DNA from: Pinus tabuliformis
Taxonomy: Eukaryota; Streptophyta; Pinopsida; Pinales; Pinaceae
Assembly (NCBI GenBank): GCA_031772625.1
Contig: CM062811.1
Location: 646,541,606 to 646,605,605 of the forward strand
Reading direction: 5' to 3'
DNA length: 64,000 bases
The position numbers and the translations under genes were made by a program. A model generated the notes under the pieces. It worked only from the letters and a program-made list of their open reading frames with translations. It was not told the origin of the DNA and ran no database searches. Each line of letters begins with the position of its first letter. Positions within the stretch are counted from its first letter, which is position 1. Of this stretch, positions 1-10,742 are shown piece by piece.

Positions 1-704
1 TATTTCCTGCCGTGGCCGTGTTCTGTTCGAAATGCAGGAAGAAGCATGCCTTGAGGGAATGTCTTGCAGATAGTATAGAGGTATGCCGAATCTGTGAAGC
101 TGAGCATTCCACTGATCAATGTCCTTCACTTCCTGAAATTAAAGCAGCATATATAGCAGATCAAGGGGTTGTCAATGCACTTTATGCAATGGAACCTCAA
201 AGACCATGGCAACCATGTGCTACAGGTATGTCTCAATCGCATTATCAAGTTCCTTATACTCAAAATCAGATGTGGAATATTCCAATGCCCTGGCAACCTT
301 GGCCTCCACAACAGCCTTGGTAGGGGAACTTCTCTTACCCTACTGCAAAAAATTTTCCCTCTCAAAACTTTTATCCACTGCAGCCCACACAACAACAAAT
401 GATTCAACCTCAACAGCAGCAACTTCAGTTTTCTGCCCCACCAAATCAACCTCGTCCTACGCAACTTCCTACCCAGCTAGTGTCTAACCCCAATAATAAA
501 ACCATCCAATCTACTCCCAACATTGGATTTCTCACTTTTCCCACTTTTCCTACCTTTTGTATTGCACCAAAGTCGCTGCAAGAAATTTATGTTCCTATGT
601 TACAGGAATATCCTATGTTGCTGCAGGAAATTCAGCTTAAATCTGGAAAAGTGGTGAGTCAGCTTGGAAGAATTGAAGAGATTGTGGAGGAAGATGATCT
701 ATAA
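1..704 (+). pseudogene. gag: Gag C-terminal part with two zinc knuckles (element E)
   Basis: A single frame (0) runs across this segment with one internal TAG at 321-323. Near its start are two C-x2-C-x3-H-x4-C knuckles (CSKCRKKHALREC and CRICEAEHSTDQC), the nucleic-acid-binding part of a retrotransposon Gag. A long Pro/Gln/Asn-rich tail follows, with Q-runs around 395-430. The x3 spacing between the second Cys and His differs from the canonical x4 and is shared with the ORF of element B at 27175-28404, pointing to related families. The capsid part is outside the window. It would coat element RNA in cytoplasmic particles. Confidence 0.8.
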
Positions 705-777
705 ATGCCTGAAGTTGAAACCAAACCTGAACCAGCAACAACCTACTTCAAGGCCATAAGAATCTTCCTCATCCCAT

Positions 778-1452
778 ATGATCCAGCCTCCTTTTCCAGA
801 GAGGTTGGAAATGAAACTAAAACAGCCCGAGTTTGATCTTGTGTCTGAACTGAGAAATGTGTGCATTAAGATCCCGTTGCTGCAAGCAATTAAGGATATC
901 CCAATTTATGCAAAAATAGTAAGGGAGCTATGTACCAAGGGGCCAAGAAGACAAAATAAATAACTCTCTACAATTCAAGTAGGTGGAAAGCTTGCAAGTT
1001 TAATGCCTATCAGATTTATTACTAAAAAATATGCAGACCTTGGAATTCCTGTGGTTACCACCTTTATCAATGGAAATCCTATAAATAACACTTTAATTGA
1101 TTTGGTTGCAGCCATTATTGTGATGACTATGGAGACATTATATCGAATAGGAACCTTTGACTTGTTGCCTACTCTTACCATGTTAGAGCTAGCAAACAGG
1201 TCTAAGGTAAAGCTAGAGGGGGTATTAGAAGACATTGTCATCTCATTAGATTCTTGGAAGTACCCTGTAGAATTTTACGTTCTTCAAACCAAAACCAACT
1301 TAGGAGGGAATCCCTTGATCTTGGGGAGACTGTGGTTAGCCATGGCAGATGCTTATATAAGGTGTAGGTCTGGAGACATGACCATCACTCATGGATCTGA
1401 AACAAAGCACATTAAATTGTATCCCCCTTCTCAACCTCTCTTAAGATCATAA
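778..1452 (+). pseudogene. Retroviral-type aspartic protease region (element E)
   Basis: One frame spans the region with a TAA at 961-963. After a linker, the fold-like segment from 1003 contains the motif VVTTFINGNPINNTLIDLVAA followed by I-V-M-T. It aligns with the D-L-G-A active-site loop of Athila-type proteases, but here the glycine is replaced by valine, so the catalytic loop is probably dead. A later G-N-P-L-I-L-G-R-L-W block matches the second conserved 'LGRPWL'-like strand of these proteases. The enzyme would cleave the Gag-Pol polyprotein. It lies between gag and RT, as expected. Confidence 0.7.
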
Positions 1453-1719
1453 AATACAAATTAAGAAGAGCATGATTCAGAATGTATCCGACCAATTTTG
1501 ACAATAGCCCAAGATATGAGCCTTAAAGAAAATTTAGAATAGAATTTAAAAAATTGTTGTATTTATAATCCTGATTTTTCGCAGCAAGAAGAAGGGAAGT
1601 CTAGTCATAATTTAGATATCATTACTAATCTGTAGGATTTTCATGAACATAGTATAGAATCCGAACTACATTCAACCCTATTATCTGCATTTCCTGCATA
1701 TTCTATGACTAAATGGGGA

Positions 1720-3200
1720 AGGTAGTTCAGATCTTTCTTGAAAAACCTTTGAATATTAATTATTCCTTAACCCCTGAATAGCAAAAGCAGTTAATTCAAG
1801 CATTGAATAACTTTTCAGACACTTTTACTTGGGAATACACAGATATGAAGGGCATTCACCGAGACACGTGCATTCATCATATTTATATAGAAGAGAAATC
1901 TAGGCTTGTGAGACAGCCACAAAGGAGGATGAACCCCGCTTTAAGCAAAATTGTGAAAGATGAATTACAAAAATTGTTAAATGTAGGGTTCATCTATCCT
2001 ATCTCGAATAGACAGTGGGTATCTCCATTGGTTATTGTCCCCAAAAAGAATGGTAAATGGCGAGTGTGTGTAGATTATAGGGAACTAAATAAGGCTACTT
2101 TGAAAGATCACTTTCCCTTGCCTTTTATAGACCAAGTGTTGGACACTTTAGTAGGAAAAAAATATTTTCCTTCCTAGATGGGTTCAACGGGTACAATCAG
2201 ATTAGGATAGCTCCAGAAGACCAGGAGAAGACTACATTCACATGTCCCTAGGGTACCTATGCATATAGGGTATTACCATTTGGTCTATGCAATGCACCAG
2301 CCACATTCCAGCGGGCGGTCCTTGGTATTTTCTCTGATCTTTTGCATGATTGCGTAGAGGTTTATATGGATGACTTTACAGTTATGGGTGATACTTTTGA
2401 AGAGGCTTTACATAATCTTGAGAAATTTTTATAGAGATGTAGAGAAACTAATCTTTCATTAAGTAATGAAAAATGTTTTATGATTATGAATGAAGGTATT
2501 GTTTTGGGTCATCATGTTTCTGCTACAGGAATTAAAGTTGATCTGGCAAAGATTGAAGTTATTGCAAAGCTGCCCCCACCAACCAATCAAAAGGGAGTCT
2601 GAAGTTTCCTTGGACATGCAGGCTACTATAGAAGGTTTGTTGAAAATTTTATGAAGGTAGTCTCTCCATTATTTAAATTGTTCACTAAAGAATCTGAATT
2701 TCATTGAAATGATGAATGTCAAGCTGCATTTGATACACTCAAGGAAAAACTTTCTTCAGCACCAGTCTTGAGAGGCCCAGATTGGAAATTTCCCTTTCAT
2801 ATTTCCACTGATGCCTCTAATTCAGCCATAGGAGTAGTACTGGGTCAAAAGGAGGATCCTGTAACCCATGCTATTTATTATGTTAGTAAAAATTTAACTC
2901 CTACATAACTGAATTACACGGTAACTGAAAAATAATTCCTTGTTGTAATTTATGTTATTAATAAGTTTAGACATTACATCATGGGCTATGAAGTTTTTGT
3001 ACATATTGATCACTCTTCCATTCGATATCTCATGAAAAAACTAGTTACTAATGGCAGGATTACTAGGTGGCTTTTGTTGCTACAGGAATTTGACATCACA
3101 GTATTGGATAGGCCAGGAAAGGAAAATCAGGTAGTTGATTTCTTATCTAGACTCAACCATGCAGGTGAGGATGTTCATGTTAATGATAGCTTTCCTAATG
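1720..3200 (+). pseudogene. pol: Reverse transcriptase and RNase H, broken (element E)
   Basis: The N-terminal RT is open from 1803 to 2177, including VPKKNGKWRVCVDYRELNKA. A one-base loss near 2160 shifts the frame, after which the domain continues from 2168 through F-G-L-C-N-A-P-A-T-F-Q and the catalytic Y-M-D-D box (about 2365-2376). In-frame stops occur at Trp, Arg, Gln and Glu positions, for example in the segments at about 2249, 2432, 2599 and 2706. RNase H begins near 2790 with S-T-D-A-S and continues past H-Y-I-M-G to about 3190. The domain order RT then RNase H is normal. The gene cannot make enzyme in this state. Confidence 0.85.
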
Positions 3201-3373
3201 AATTTTTTTTTCTATTTCTGTTAAAACACCTTGGTTTGCGAACATGGCCAATTACCTTGCTACAGGAAATTTGCTCCCTTACTTTTCATCTAATCAGAAA
3301 AAGAGAATTATTAGGAAAAGTGTTGATTAATCTTGGGTTAGGGGAGATCTTTTTTTCACTAAACCTAGTTTGA

Positions 3374-4609
3374 TTATCCACGAGTGTGTAAGGGAAGATG
3401 AGATCTATGACATTTTGAGAGCCTGTCACGATGAACCGTGTGGAGGAAACTTTGCATATAAGTGGACAACTTATAATATCCTTCGCTCAAGTTACTATTG
3501 GCTAAGTCCTTTTTAAGATGCAAGAGAGTATGTATAAAAGTGTGACAACTGCCAGAGAATGGGGTGGCCTGTACAATCAGATGAGATGCCTTTGTAGCCA
3601 TAGGTTCTCATAGAACCTTTTGAGAGGTGGGATCTTGATTTTGTAGGTCCCATCAACCCTATGTCCAAAGGTAAGAAGTATATTTTAGTTTGTACTGATT
3701 ATGTTACAAAGTGGGTGGAGGCAAGAGCACTACCTAGAGCAACAGAGAAAGCAGTGGTAGATTTTCTTTTCTCTGATATTTTTGTAAGATTTGGGGTACC
3801 TAGGGAGATAGTCACTGATCAAGGTACTCAGTTTGTGTCAAAGCTTATGCAGGGAATTGTGCAGAAATATCAGATTACTCATCGGAATTCCACCCCTTAT
3901 CATCCATGGGCAAATGTGCGGGTGGAATCAATGAATAAGGTATTGGAGACAATCCTTACCAAGACAGTGCAATTACATAAGAAGGATTGGTCTAACCGAC
4001 TTCCTGAGGCATTGTGGGCTTACAAGATCACATGGAGAAATACCACTGGCTTTTCTCCGTATGAATTGGTGTATGGAAAGCAAGTTTTATTACCCATTGA
4101 ATTTCATATCAGGACTTTCAAGATGGCAATAGATTTGGGTATAGACCTTGATGAAGCTCAGCAGCAGAGAATCTTGCAGCTCAATGAGTTGGATGAGATT
4201 AGGCAAGATGCTTTTCAGCATACTGACTTGATTCAACAACAACAAGCTAAATGACACGACAGATACCTTAAAATGAATCAGTTCAAAGAGGGAGACTGGG
4301 CATACTGACTTGATTCAACAACAACGAACTAAATGACATGATAGATACATTAAAATGAATCAGTTCAAAGAGGGAGACTGGGCATTGTTGTATGATTCAA
4401 AATTTAAGAACTTTAAAGGGAAATTTAACACACATTGGTTGGGCCCCTATGAAATTGAGAAATTTTTTGATAATGGATATGTTCGGGTTAAAACCATTGA
4501 TGATGGGAATGTTACCTTCTTGGAGGAGGAATTTGTGGAAGAAATTGTGAAGAAAAGAAAGCTGGAGATGGTGAGAGAAGGAGTCATTCCTTCCACTATC
4601 TCTTCCTAA
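3374..4609 (+). pseudogene. Integrase, broken (element E)
   Basis: The zinc-binding HHCC region lies at about 3420-3560 and contains two in-frame stops. The DDE catalytic core is open from 3661: the first Asp sits in V-C-T-D-Y-V-T-K-W, the second in V-T-D-Q-G-T-Q-F and the Glu in R-V-E-S-M-N-K. All three catalytic residues are therefore still present. The C-terminal DNA-binding tail (GDWALLYDSKF and following) resumes in another frame at 4355 because of an 82-bp tandem duplication at 4219-4382. A TGA near 4252 is present in both copies of the duplication, so it arose first. The C-terminus ends with a TAA at 4607-4609. Confidence 0.87.
4219..4382 (+). repeat. 82-bp tandem duplication inside integrase tail
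   Basis: Copies 4219-4300 and 4301-4382 differ at only a few bases. The length (82, one more than a multiple of three) explains the +1 frame difference between the core (frame of 3661) and the tail (frame of 4355). Both copies carry the same TGA. Confidence 0.95.
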
Positions 4610-5957
4610 TTTCTTGCTGACACAATGAGCTCACTCTGTTCCTCCTCGTGCTTGGTAAACCATGAGAGGAATGTCTATTGGGTACAGGTTTATTCCTTTT
4701 TCCGGGCCCAATGGACTAGTTACGGAAAAGGATCCCCTTGGAGTCTTCTTTTCCAGGTATTTCATACTCTCTAAAATTGAAATCTATCAAGCATTGACTA
4801 CCCTGGGCTCGTTAAAATTACAAGTCAGTAGGTCCTTTGGGATCCTCTCAATAAATTTTGTTTTCAATTAATCTTGGATTGCTCGTGTTGTACTGATGTG
4901 GGATTTCCTAAGACCCTCCTTCCAACAATATTGACCCATCGAAATCGGCAAGTTATCTGGGTGCAATATCAGAGTCTTATGATGCCTTGAAGCTTGTATG
5001 CCCTAATGACATACTATCTCGCTAGCAAGAATGGGGAATCACTATGGCCCCTTGACTGCTAGATCTTATAGGGGGGTTCGACAACAACTCATTAATTCAC
5101 ACCCAATAGGATGCATCAAGGTACCTTGGTCCTCGCTCTCATTAAAGGTGATGGGACTCATATTGGTTAACAATTGACCTCAATGGCTGGTAATCTAATG
5201 AGGTCATTGCACATTAGACATCAAAACCTTTATTCATGTGCAATTAACTGTACAAAAATGAGGGAGAAGCGTTGTATGGTGGTTCGATTTCCTGTAGAAG
5301 CTTTGCAAGTCATGGTCTGGTTTCCTGCATAAGCTCAGTAAGTCATGGTTTGATTTCTTGCAAAATGTTCAACAGTCATGATTCCATTTCCTTCAGAAGG
5401 CTTGCAAGTTATGGCTCCATTTCCCGCAACAACACCCTAGTTTTCTGAAAAACAAAAGCCATAGACAGAACATTAGTTTAAATTATATAAAGTACGGACA
5501 AATTTTAATTATGGGTTGAGGTCAGGAATTATGAGGTCATACATTTGATTTAAATATTAAGTGGGTTATCATTTCAAGGACAAGCACATGTCATCCAAGG
5601 ACTAGACCGTTGGAAGGTAAGCTTGGTAAGGTACAGCTGGTGACAGGACACTTGAGGTAAGAGGTAATTGACGCTTTAATTTTAAAACATTTGTATGGTT
5701 TCTAGCTATGGTTACCCTTGCGGAAAAACGCGGCCATAAACCATTGCATCATAACTCTAGCTCCATGCCCGATTGCCATGATTTTGACATGACCAGTGGA
5801 CATACTCTCCATATCTTTCTGTAGGTCAGATCATGATGATAATCATGATCACGACCTGTCTCTCGAAATCTCTGTGCTTTTTGATATTTTCCATATTAAG
5901 CCCTCCCTTGTTGCGCGATCCTTTGCAAAATCTTAGCACGATATTTTCAAAGAGTGC
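4610..5957 (+). other. Non-coding spacer between integrase and accessory frame
   Basis: About 1.35 kb without a convincing ORF. The only structure I can support is a 33-bp tandem repeat at 5277-5430. Such a long spacer upstream of a 3' ORF is common in Athila-type elements, where the downstream ORF is made from a separate message. I see no specific splice or promoter signal here that I would defend. Confidence 0.5.
5277..5430 (+). repeat. 33-bp degenerate tandem repeat
   Basis: Units starting at 5310, 5343, 5376 and 5409 share tcatgg...tttcctgca...gcaag with exactly 33-bp spacing (11 codons), with a partial unit before them. The TTTCCTGCA core recurs several times in the LTR at about 7970-8080. 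Confidence 0.8.
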
Positions 5958-7598
5958 ATGCGTCTTGTCTTCCTGTTTTTCACCATGTCAAAGCTGTGTG
6001 CCCCCGTCCACTTCAAGCCGCAAGGCCCTGAACTACTGGAAGCTGACCCTTGCAGTAAGGCAAGACTGGAAAAAGTGGGGTGGCTGCCATTTTTCCAAAA
6101 ATTTAGCAGCCACAATTTGGAGGTAATGAAGTCTTTTGCCCTGAATCTAAATGGCGACAAAGCTCAAGTTGGGGATGTCCAGTTCAGGTTAACCGAGGGT
6201 TTGGTGGCGTGGGCATGCGGAATTCCACAGCAGGGAGAGCGCTAGTTTAAAAACCAACATTTCAACAAGGGTTTGTGTGCGTCCTTTCTCCGGAAAGAGA
6301 ATTCAGACCTTAACTGGAGCAAAGGGATTTCACGGGACTTTTTGAAAAGTAAGTACTGGCACCTATTATTTTTCCTGCGGAAATATATAACGTGTGAAGG
6401 TTGTTTTAGGCTCGCATTCTTGTTTCACATTCGGCTCCTCACCCATTTTCATGACAAGCCGTTAAATTTTCCGTATTATTTGATAATGTCTCTGATGAAG
6501 ATGTCGATGATCGCCAAGGAGAGGGGGGGCAATTTAGAGGAAAAATTATATCACCATGGGCTAGTGAAAATCATCCTGGTAGAGGTTTTGAAGGACAAGA
6601 AGTGGACATGGGAGGAGTTTCTGGCCGAAAATTACTTTGCAGATAATGAAGAATCTAATTCTTCGAAGTCCACGGAAGAAACGCCAGCAGAAAAACCCAA
6701 GAAAAATCCGTAGACCCTTGGGCTACAAATAAAGGAAAAAGAGGAAGATAAAGACTCTGACCCTTCAGAGTCTACAAAGGAAAAACCAACAGAAATCGAA
6801 GAAGAATCCAAGGACTCGTGGGGCACTGGTAAAGAAGGAAAATATGACCCTGACTCTTCAGAGCCCACAAAGAAGAAGCCTGTAGAAAAACCAATGAAGA
6901 AGAAGCCTCAGACCCTTGGGCTATAGACGAAGGAATAAGAAAAGTACAAAGAAGTGGTGGTGACTAGGGAGACTGTGGGCAAAAATCCTAAGTCGAAGAA
7001 TGGAACTTCCACCTCTGCTAAGAGATTTACTAGGAGTCAGATTGTTCAGCTGGCTATAAAGGATACTGTGGAAGTAGAAGTATTGCCTGAGACACCTGAC
7101 AAAAAGAAGGAGAAACATCACGGCCCACCCAAAGGAAAGGAGAAGATAGAGTCAACTAAATTCATTGGTGAAGAAGCAATGTCCTTCCAGGATTCCCCAC
7201 TACATGGAAGCAGGAATGATACAACAGGAGAACAACAAGAAAAGGAGGACCGTGGTTCGCCTCAATCCCTCCAAGGACATCATGAAGGAGAAGTAACTCC
7301 CCAGAAAAAGTGGTCTCTATAGGAATTAGAGGAAATCATCACTGAGCTCACCATTTCAGAATGAGATTTGAGAAAGGAAAACGAGACCCTGAAAGAGAAC
7401 AACTTGTGCATACAGAAAGAACATGAGGAGTGGGTTTAGAAAGCGGCCCGAATCATGAAGAAAAAGTAGGCTCGGATTGATCATCTGAAAAAGAAGAATG
7501 AATTATACAAGGTTCAAATTCCTGTAGAATCCAGTGGTAACCAGTTGGACCAGTTGGCAGAGGTAGAAAATCAGTTGGTTGTAGTAGCTGCAGCTTAG
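5958..7598 (+). pseudogene. 3' accessory protein (aORF) of element E, one frame with eight stops
   Basis: A single frame runs 547 codons from an ATG at 5958 to a TAG at 7596-7598 without any frameshift. It has eight internal stops (6243, 6711, 6924, 6933, 7320, 7362, 7437, 7467). Residues about 100-250 form a globular domain with C-E-G-x-F, H-I-R-L-L-x-H-F and W-x-E-F motifs. A long acidic Lys/Glu/Ser/Pro-rich linker with repeated S-S-E-P-T-K type units follows, then a charged, heptad-like coiled coil at the C-terminus (about 7325-7540). The globular domain and the coiled coil both align with the ORF carried inside the LTRs of element A and solo LTR D. It sits where Athila elements place their env-like ORF, but I see no signal peptide or membrane segment. 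The function is unknown. A PF03078 (ATHILA ORF-1) or plant-transposon-protein profile match is possible but untested. Confidence 0.7.
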
Positions 7599-7675
7599 GA
7601 CAAGGAATGATTTCCTTTTTCTTTTTCTTTTTGCGGAAGGTGCAACATTTTTGCTTGCATAAGGGGCATGCAAGA

Positions 7676-7693
7676 AGCTAGGTGTGGGGGAGA
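7676..7693 (+). promoter_or_regulatory. Polypurine tract of element E
   Basis: The purine-rich run AGGTGTGGGGGAGA directly precedes a TGTTGG LTR start. This is the standard second-strand primer site. Confidence 0.85.
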
Positions 7694-8580
7694 TGTTGGG
7701 GCTTGGTTTTTCCCAATTTTGACACCCTTTCCAGAATTTACCTCTCCCATTTTGAACTATCCTTGACCCCTATTATGCCTATTTCGGTTATAATATCTAG
7801 GTTTTGGCCAAAAGGGTGCCATATGCTGAAGGTATGCAAATTAACATGAAAAAGCATCTTTTACCTTAATCTTAAGCATTCCTTAAAGCTAGTTGTTCTT
7901 TATTGAATTATCATGCCAACTAATCTAGAGTTCTTGTGCAGATTTGTTTTGATTCGAAACAGGCCTGCATTTCCTACAAACATGCATGTGTGATCCTATT
8001 TCTTGCAGACGCTCTGGAATTCCTGCAGACGCGGATTTCCTGCAACTGCCTAGATTTCCTGCAGCAAAATTGGTGGTTAGCTATGTTCCACTAATTTCTA
8101 AATCAAACAAGAACATGGGTTTTGTGGGGAATCTATCATATATGGATGCTGTCCTATTGGCCGTTTCAGATCCGCCAACGAAACCACCTAGATTTGCAGA
8201 CCTCCTCTCGTTGGCCGTGTGAAGGAAAGCTACAGCTATGTAACGAATTTCGTCTAATCCATGCTTTCAATCATGGATTAGACTCAGTATAGCTAAATTT
8301 GATACTTTGTAATAGGACTGTTAGCCAATGGCTCAGATTAGTAGTTTTCCTTACTTCGAGCCACATATGGGCTTTTGTATTTGTATAAATTCGGCTCTAG
8401 TTTATATTGTAGGGGGTTGTTGGGTTGGCTTCAGCTGATACTGTATATCAGATTGTACTCGACTGTGACATTTTTAGATTAATACAATATTATATGTTCT
8501 ATCTATTTCACTGAGCAAGATCTTCTAATTTTGAAGGGGTTGTGAGTGAGGGAGGGCCCCCTTTTCTCACAACTCCCTTA
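7694..8580 (+). repeat. 3' LTR of element E (right end unresolved)
   Basis: Begins TGTTGGGGCTTGG immediately after the PPT. It has a TATAAAT box at 8384-8390 and an AATACAATAT polyadenylation-like stretch near 8480. Repeated ATTTCCTGCA motifs lie at about 7970-8080. No partner LTR is in the window, so the terminal CA cannot be fixed. Confidence 0.7.
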
Positions 8581-9883
8581 GTTTAGTGTGTGTATATTTT
8601 ATTTATGTTATGCAGTAGTAATCTATTCCTACAACTAATGTACTCTTTCTGATATATCAACAGCAAATGATTGAATGAATAAGTTTCATGTTAATGTGTG
8701 GATTTCATTTAATCAAGACTTGATTTACATTGTTGAGTGAATTTCTTAAATTGTTGTAAGTTTGATTTTTTATCTTTTCTAATCAACATCAACAATACTA
8801 AGAGTTGTAGAGGGATGTTTCAATCCACTCCATAGCCTTTGCTGCTAAATGTTGATGTAGAAAAGAGGCATTAGTTTTGTATGGATGACTGGTTAGATTA
8901 ATAAGCACTCACAGTATTAAGCCTGCATATATTTTGCACAACATCTCATAAGCTTACCTGCCCTGGGTTGATGATTTATGTTAATCAAATTATAAGTCTA
9001 TAATTTAAGTCAACACCCATGCTAAGGGTGAAATATGAACGCATGATGTATATAGATGTTATCCCTTCTTTAATATTAGTGTGGTTATGGCAAGCCATGT
9101 AAATTATGGCGAGAAAATGTGCTAAATAGAATTTCACATCCGAGACATTTATAGGATAGTTGGAAAAGGCCCATGGAAGGATATGGGTAGAGGTAGTTTC
9201 TTGCCCACATTTCCTCTACCTAGAGATGGATTATCTCAGTAAGGGAAAAGGGTTGGCCAAGAAGGTGAGATGGGAAATACCTAAGGCAACCATGTTGGTT
9301 TTGGATCCTAGTTGGAGGAGGCCCAAATTCCTCAAGACATGACACTGTTGGAGGAAAAGGTAGTATGCTTCCAAGAGGAATATTTTGTTTGACCAAGCGT
9401 GGTCATTGTCAACAAACTTTCCTTCATGTGAAATTGGCTCAATCTAGTTAGTGGAAACTAATGCTAATTGGTTGGGAGCAACATTCATTTTCTCACTATA
9501 GTTTTCATGTTAGACCAACTTAACTAACCAGATAAGTGACATGTTAGAATAAATTTTCTATATGTTTCTATAATAAATTTTTGTACATCCTAACAAGAAA
9601 AGAGCCTAGCGCTCGGGAAGAAACTACTAGAAGTGTAGTTCCTCTATTATATTATTAGTCTTTTGGATTTCTTTAGCGAGAGGCTAAGAGAGTATGCACT
9701 TGGCATAGTTATGCCTACTTTAATCATTTTTATGATTAGAGAGTTATGTGCTCTTTGAGTACTTGTTGAGGTACTATGATTAAAAATATCACTTGACATT
9801 GCATAAATAATTGATAGTTGAAAATGTTGTGATTAAACGTAATGTGATTATGATTGGGAGATATTAATTGGATTTGTTGGCCA
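8581..9883. other. Degraded unassigned sequence
   Basis: No ORF longer than about 60 codons looks real, and I recognise no domain. It may be the internal remnant of the element whose 3' LTR starts at 10743, because it lies upstream of that element's polypurine tract. Confidence 0.4.
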
Positions 9884-9888
9884 TATGC

Positions 9889-10231
9889 TATTGGGAATCA
9901 AGATTGTTGTAAGACCAAAACCCACAGGTGTTAGCCAATGATCACATCGCCGGAGATAAGGATCGATGAGAGGTAGTTAGTCCATGTCACGAAACACACG
10001 GGGAGTGTTGGTTTATCCAATGTCCAACAATATCCCCCCCAATGCAAGTCGAGTGTGTATCGAACTTGTGACCTACACTCTAATACCACTTGTTGGGAAT
10101 CACGATTACCATTAGACCAGAACCTGCAGGTGTTAGCCAATGATCTCATCGCCAAAGATAAGGATATATGAGAGGCAGTTAGTACATGTCTTGAAACACA
10201 CGAGGAGTGTTGGTTTATCCAATGTCCAACA
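9889..10231 (-). mobile_element. TRIM (terminal-repeat retrotransposon in miniature), complete
   Basis: Two 141-bp terminal direct repeats (9889-10029 and 10091-10231) flank a 61-bp core. The repeats run TGTTGGGAATC to TGTCCAACA; the left copy starts TA instead of TG. On the minus strand the core begins two bases after the right LTR with TGGTATTAGAGTGTAGGT (10071-10088), a PBS matching the initiator-Met type. It ends with a GGGGGGGATAT polypurine tract (10030-10045). A perfect 5-bp target duplication TATGC lies at 9884-9888 and 10232-10236. It encodes nothing and would need proteins from an autonomous element. Confidence 0.95.
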
Positions 10232-10742
10232 TATGCTATGGGGTGTTTCCATGGAGGTTGATAAACCACCCTAGGTGCTTGTTATTGGGTTGATAAACCA
10301 CTCTTGGAATACTTGCCACAGATGATAAACCACCTATAATTAAATTATCGCGTGAAGTGGCCATGGTTTCCAAAAGTGTTGACAAATAACAATAAGTTTT
10401 ATAAAGACTTTGTTTTTGTTTTCTATGAAATTGAACAATGGATAAAAGATTGAAAGTAAAATTGAATATTTTTGTAGCTATAAATGTTTTTGACTATTAA
10501 TAGAAACATCACTACTCTTACTTATTAATATTCTTGAAAATAAAATCCTTCATTTTGAAGGGGAAAGACCCACTTTTTGGTTTTTCTCATTGTAGAACTA
10601 TCATGACTGGAGATAGATGTCATGATTGGTAGATGATTTAGAAAGAAGATTGTGAAGATAAAATAAATATGAATGAAAAGAAAATTTCAGTGGGAAATAA
10701 AGATGAACATTGAGGATGATGTTACGTTTAAGGGGGGGAGTA
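10232..10742 (+). other. 3' non-coding part of a gypsy/copia-type element, ending in a PPT
   Basis: No ORF. The last bases, TTTAAGGGGGGGAG at about 10725-10740, form a polypurine tract directly before the LTR start at 10743. Confidence 0.55.

Larger units (their letters stand above)
1..8580 (+). mobile_element. Athila-like Ty3/gypsy retrotransposon, 5' truncated by window edge (element E)
   Basis: The order on the + strand is Gag zinc knuckles, aspartic protease, reverse transcriptase, RNase H, integrase, an additional long frame, a polypurine tract and the start of a 3' LTR. Protease-RT-RH-integrase order defines Ty3/gypsy. The RT has a YMDD box, and the protease uses a D-L-x-A type active site as in Athila/Tat relatives, so an Athila-like placement is an inference. 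All coding modules are broken by stops. The 5' LTR and most of gag lie outside the window. The right end is uncertain because I cannot identify the LTR's 3' terminus; 8580 is a working limit. Confidence 0.85.

Noticed and set aside
5277..5430. CRISPR-like spaced repeats
   Set aside because: A plain 33-bp degenerate tandem repeat with no spacers, in a plant retrotransposon.
9931..10269. 112-codon minus-strand ORF with an internal repeat
   Set aside because: It runs through both LTRs of the TRIM; the repeated peptide is simply the LTR translated twice.
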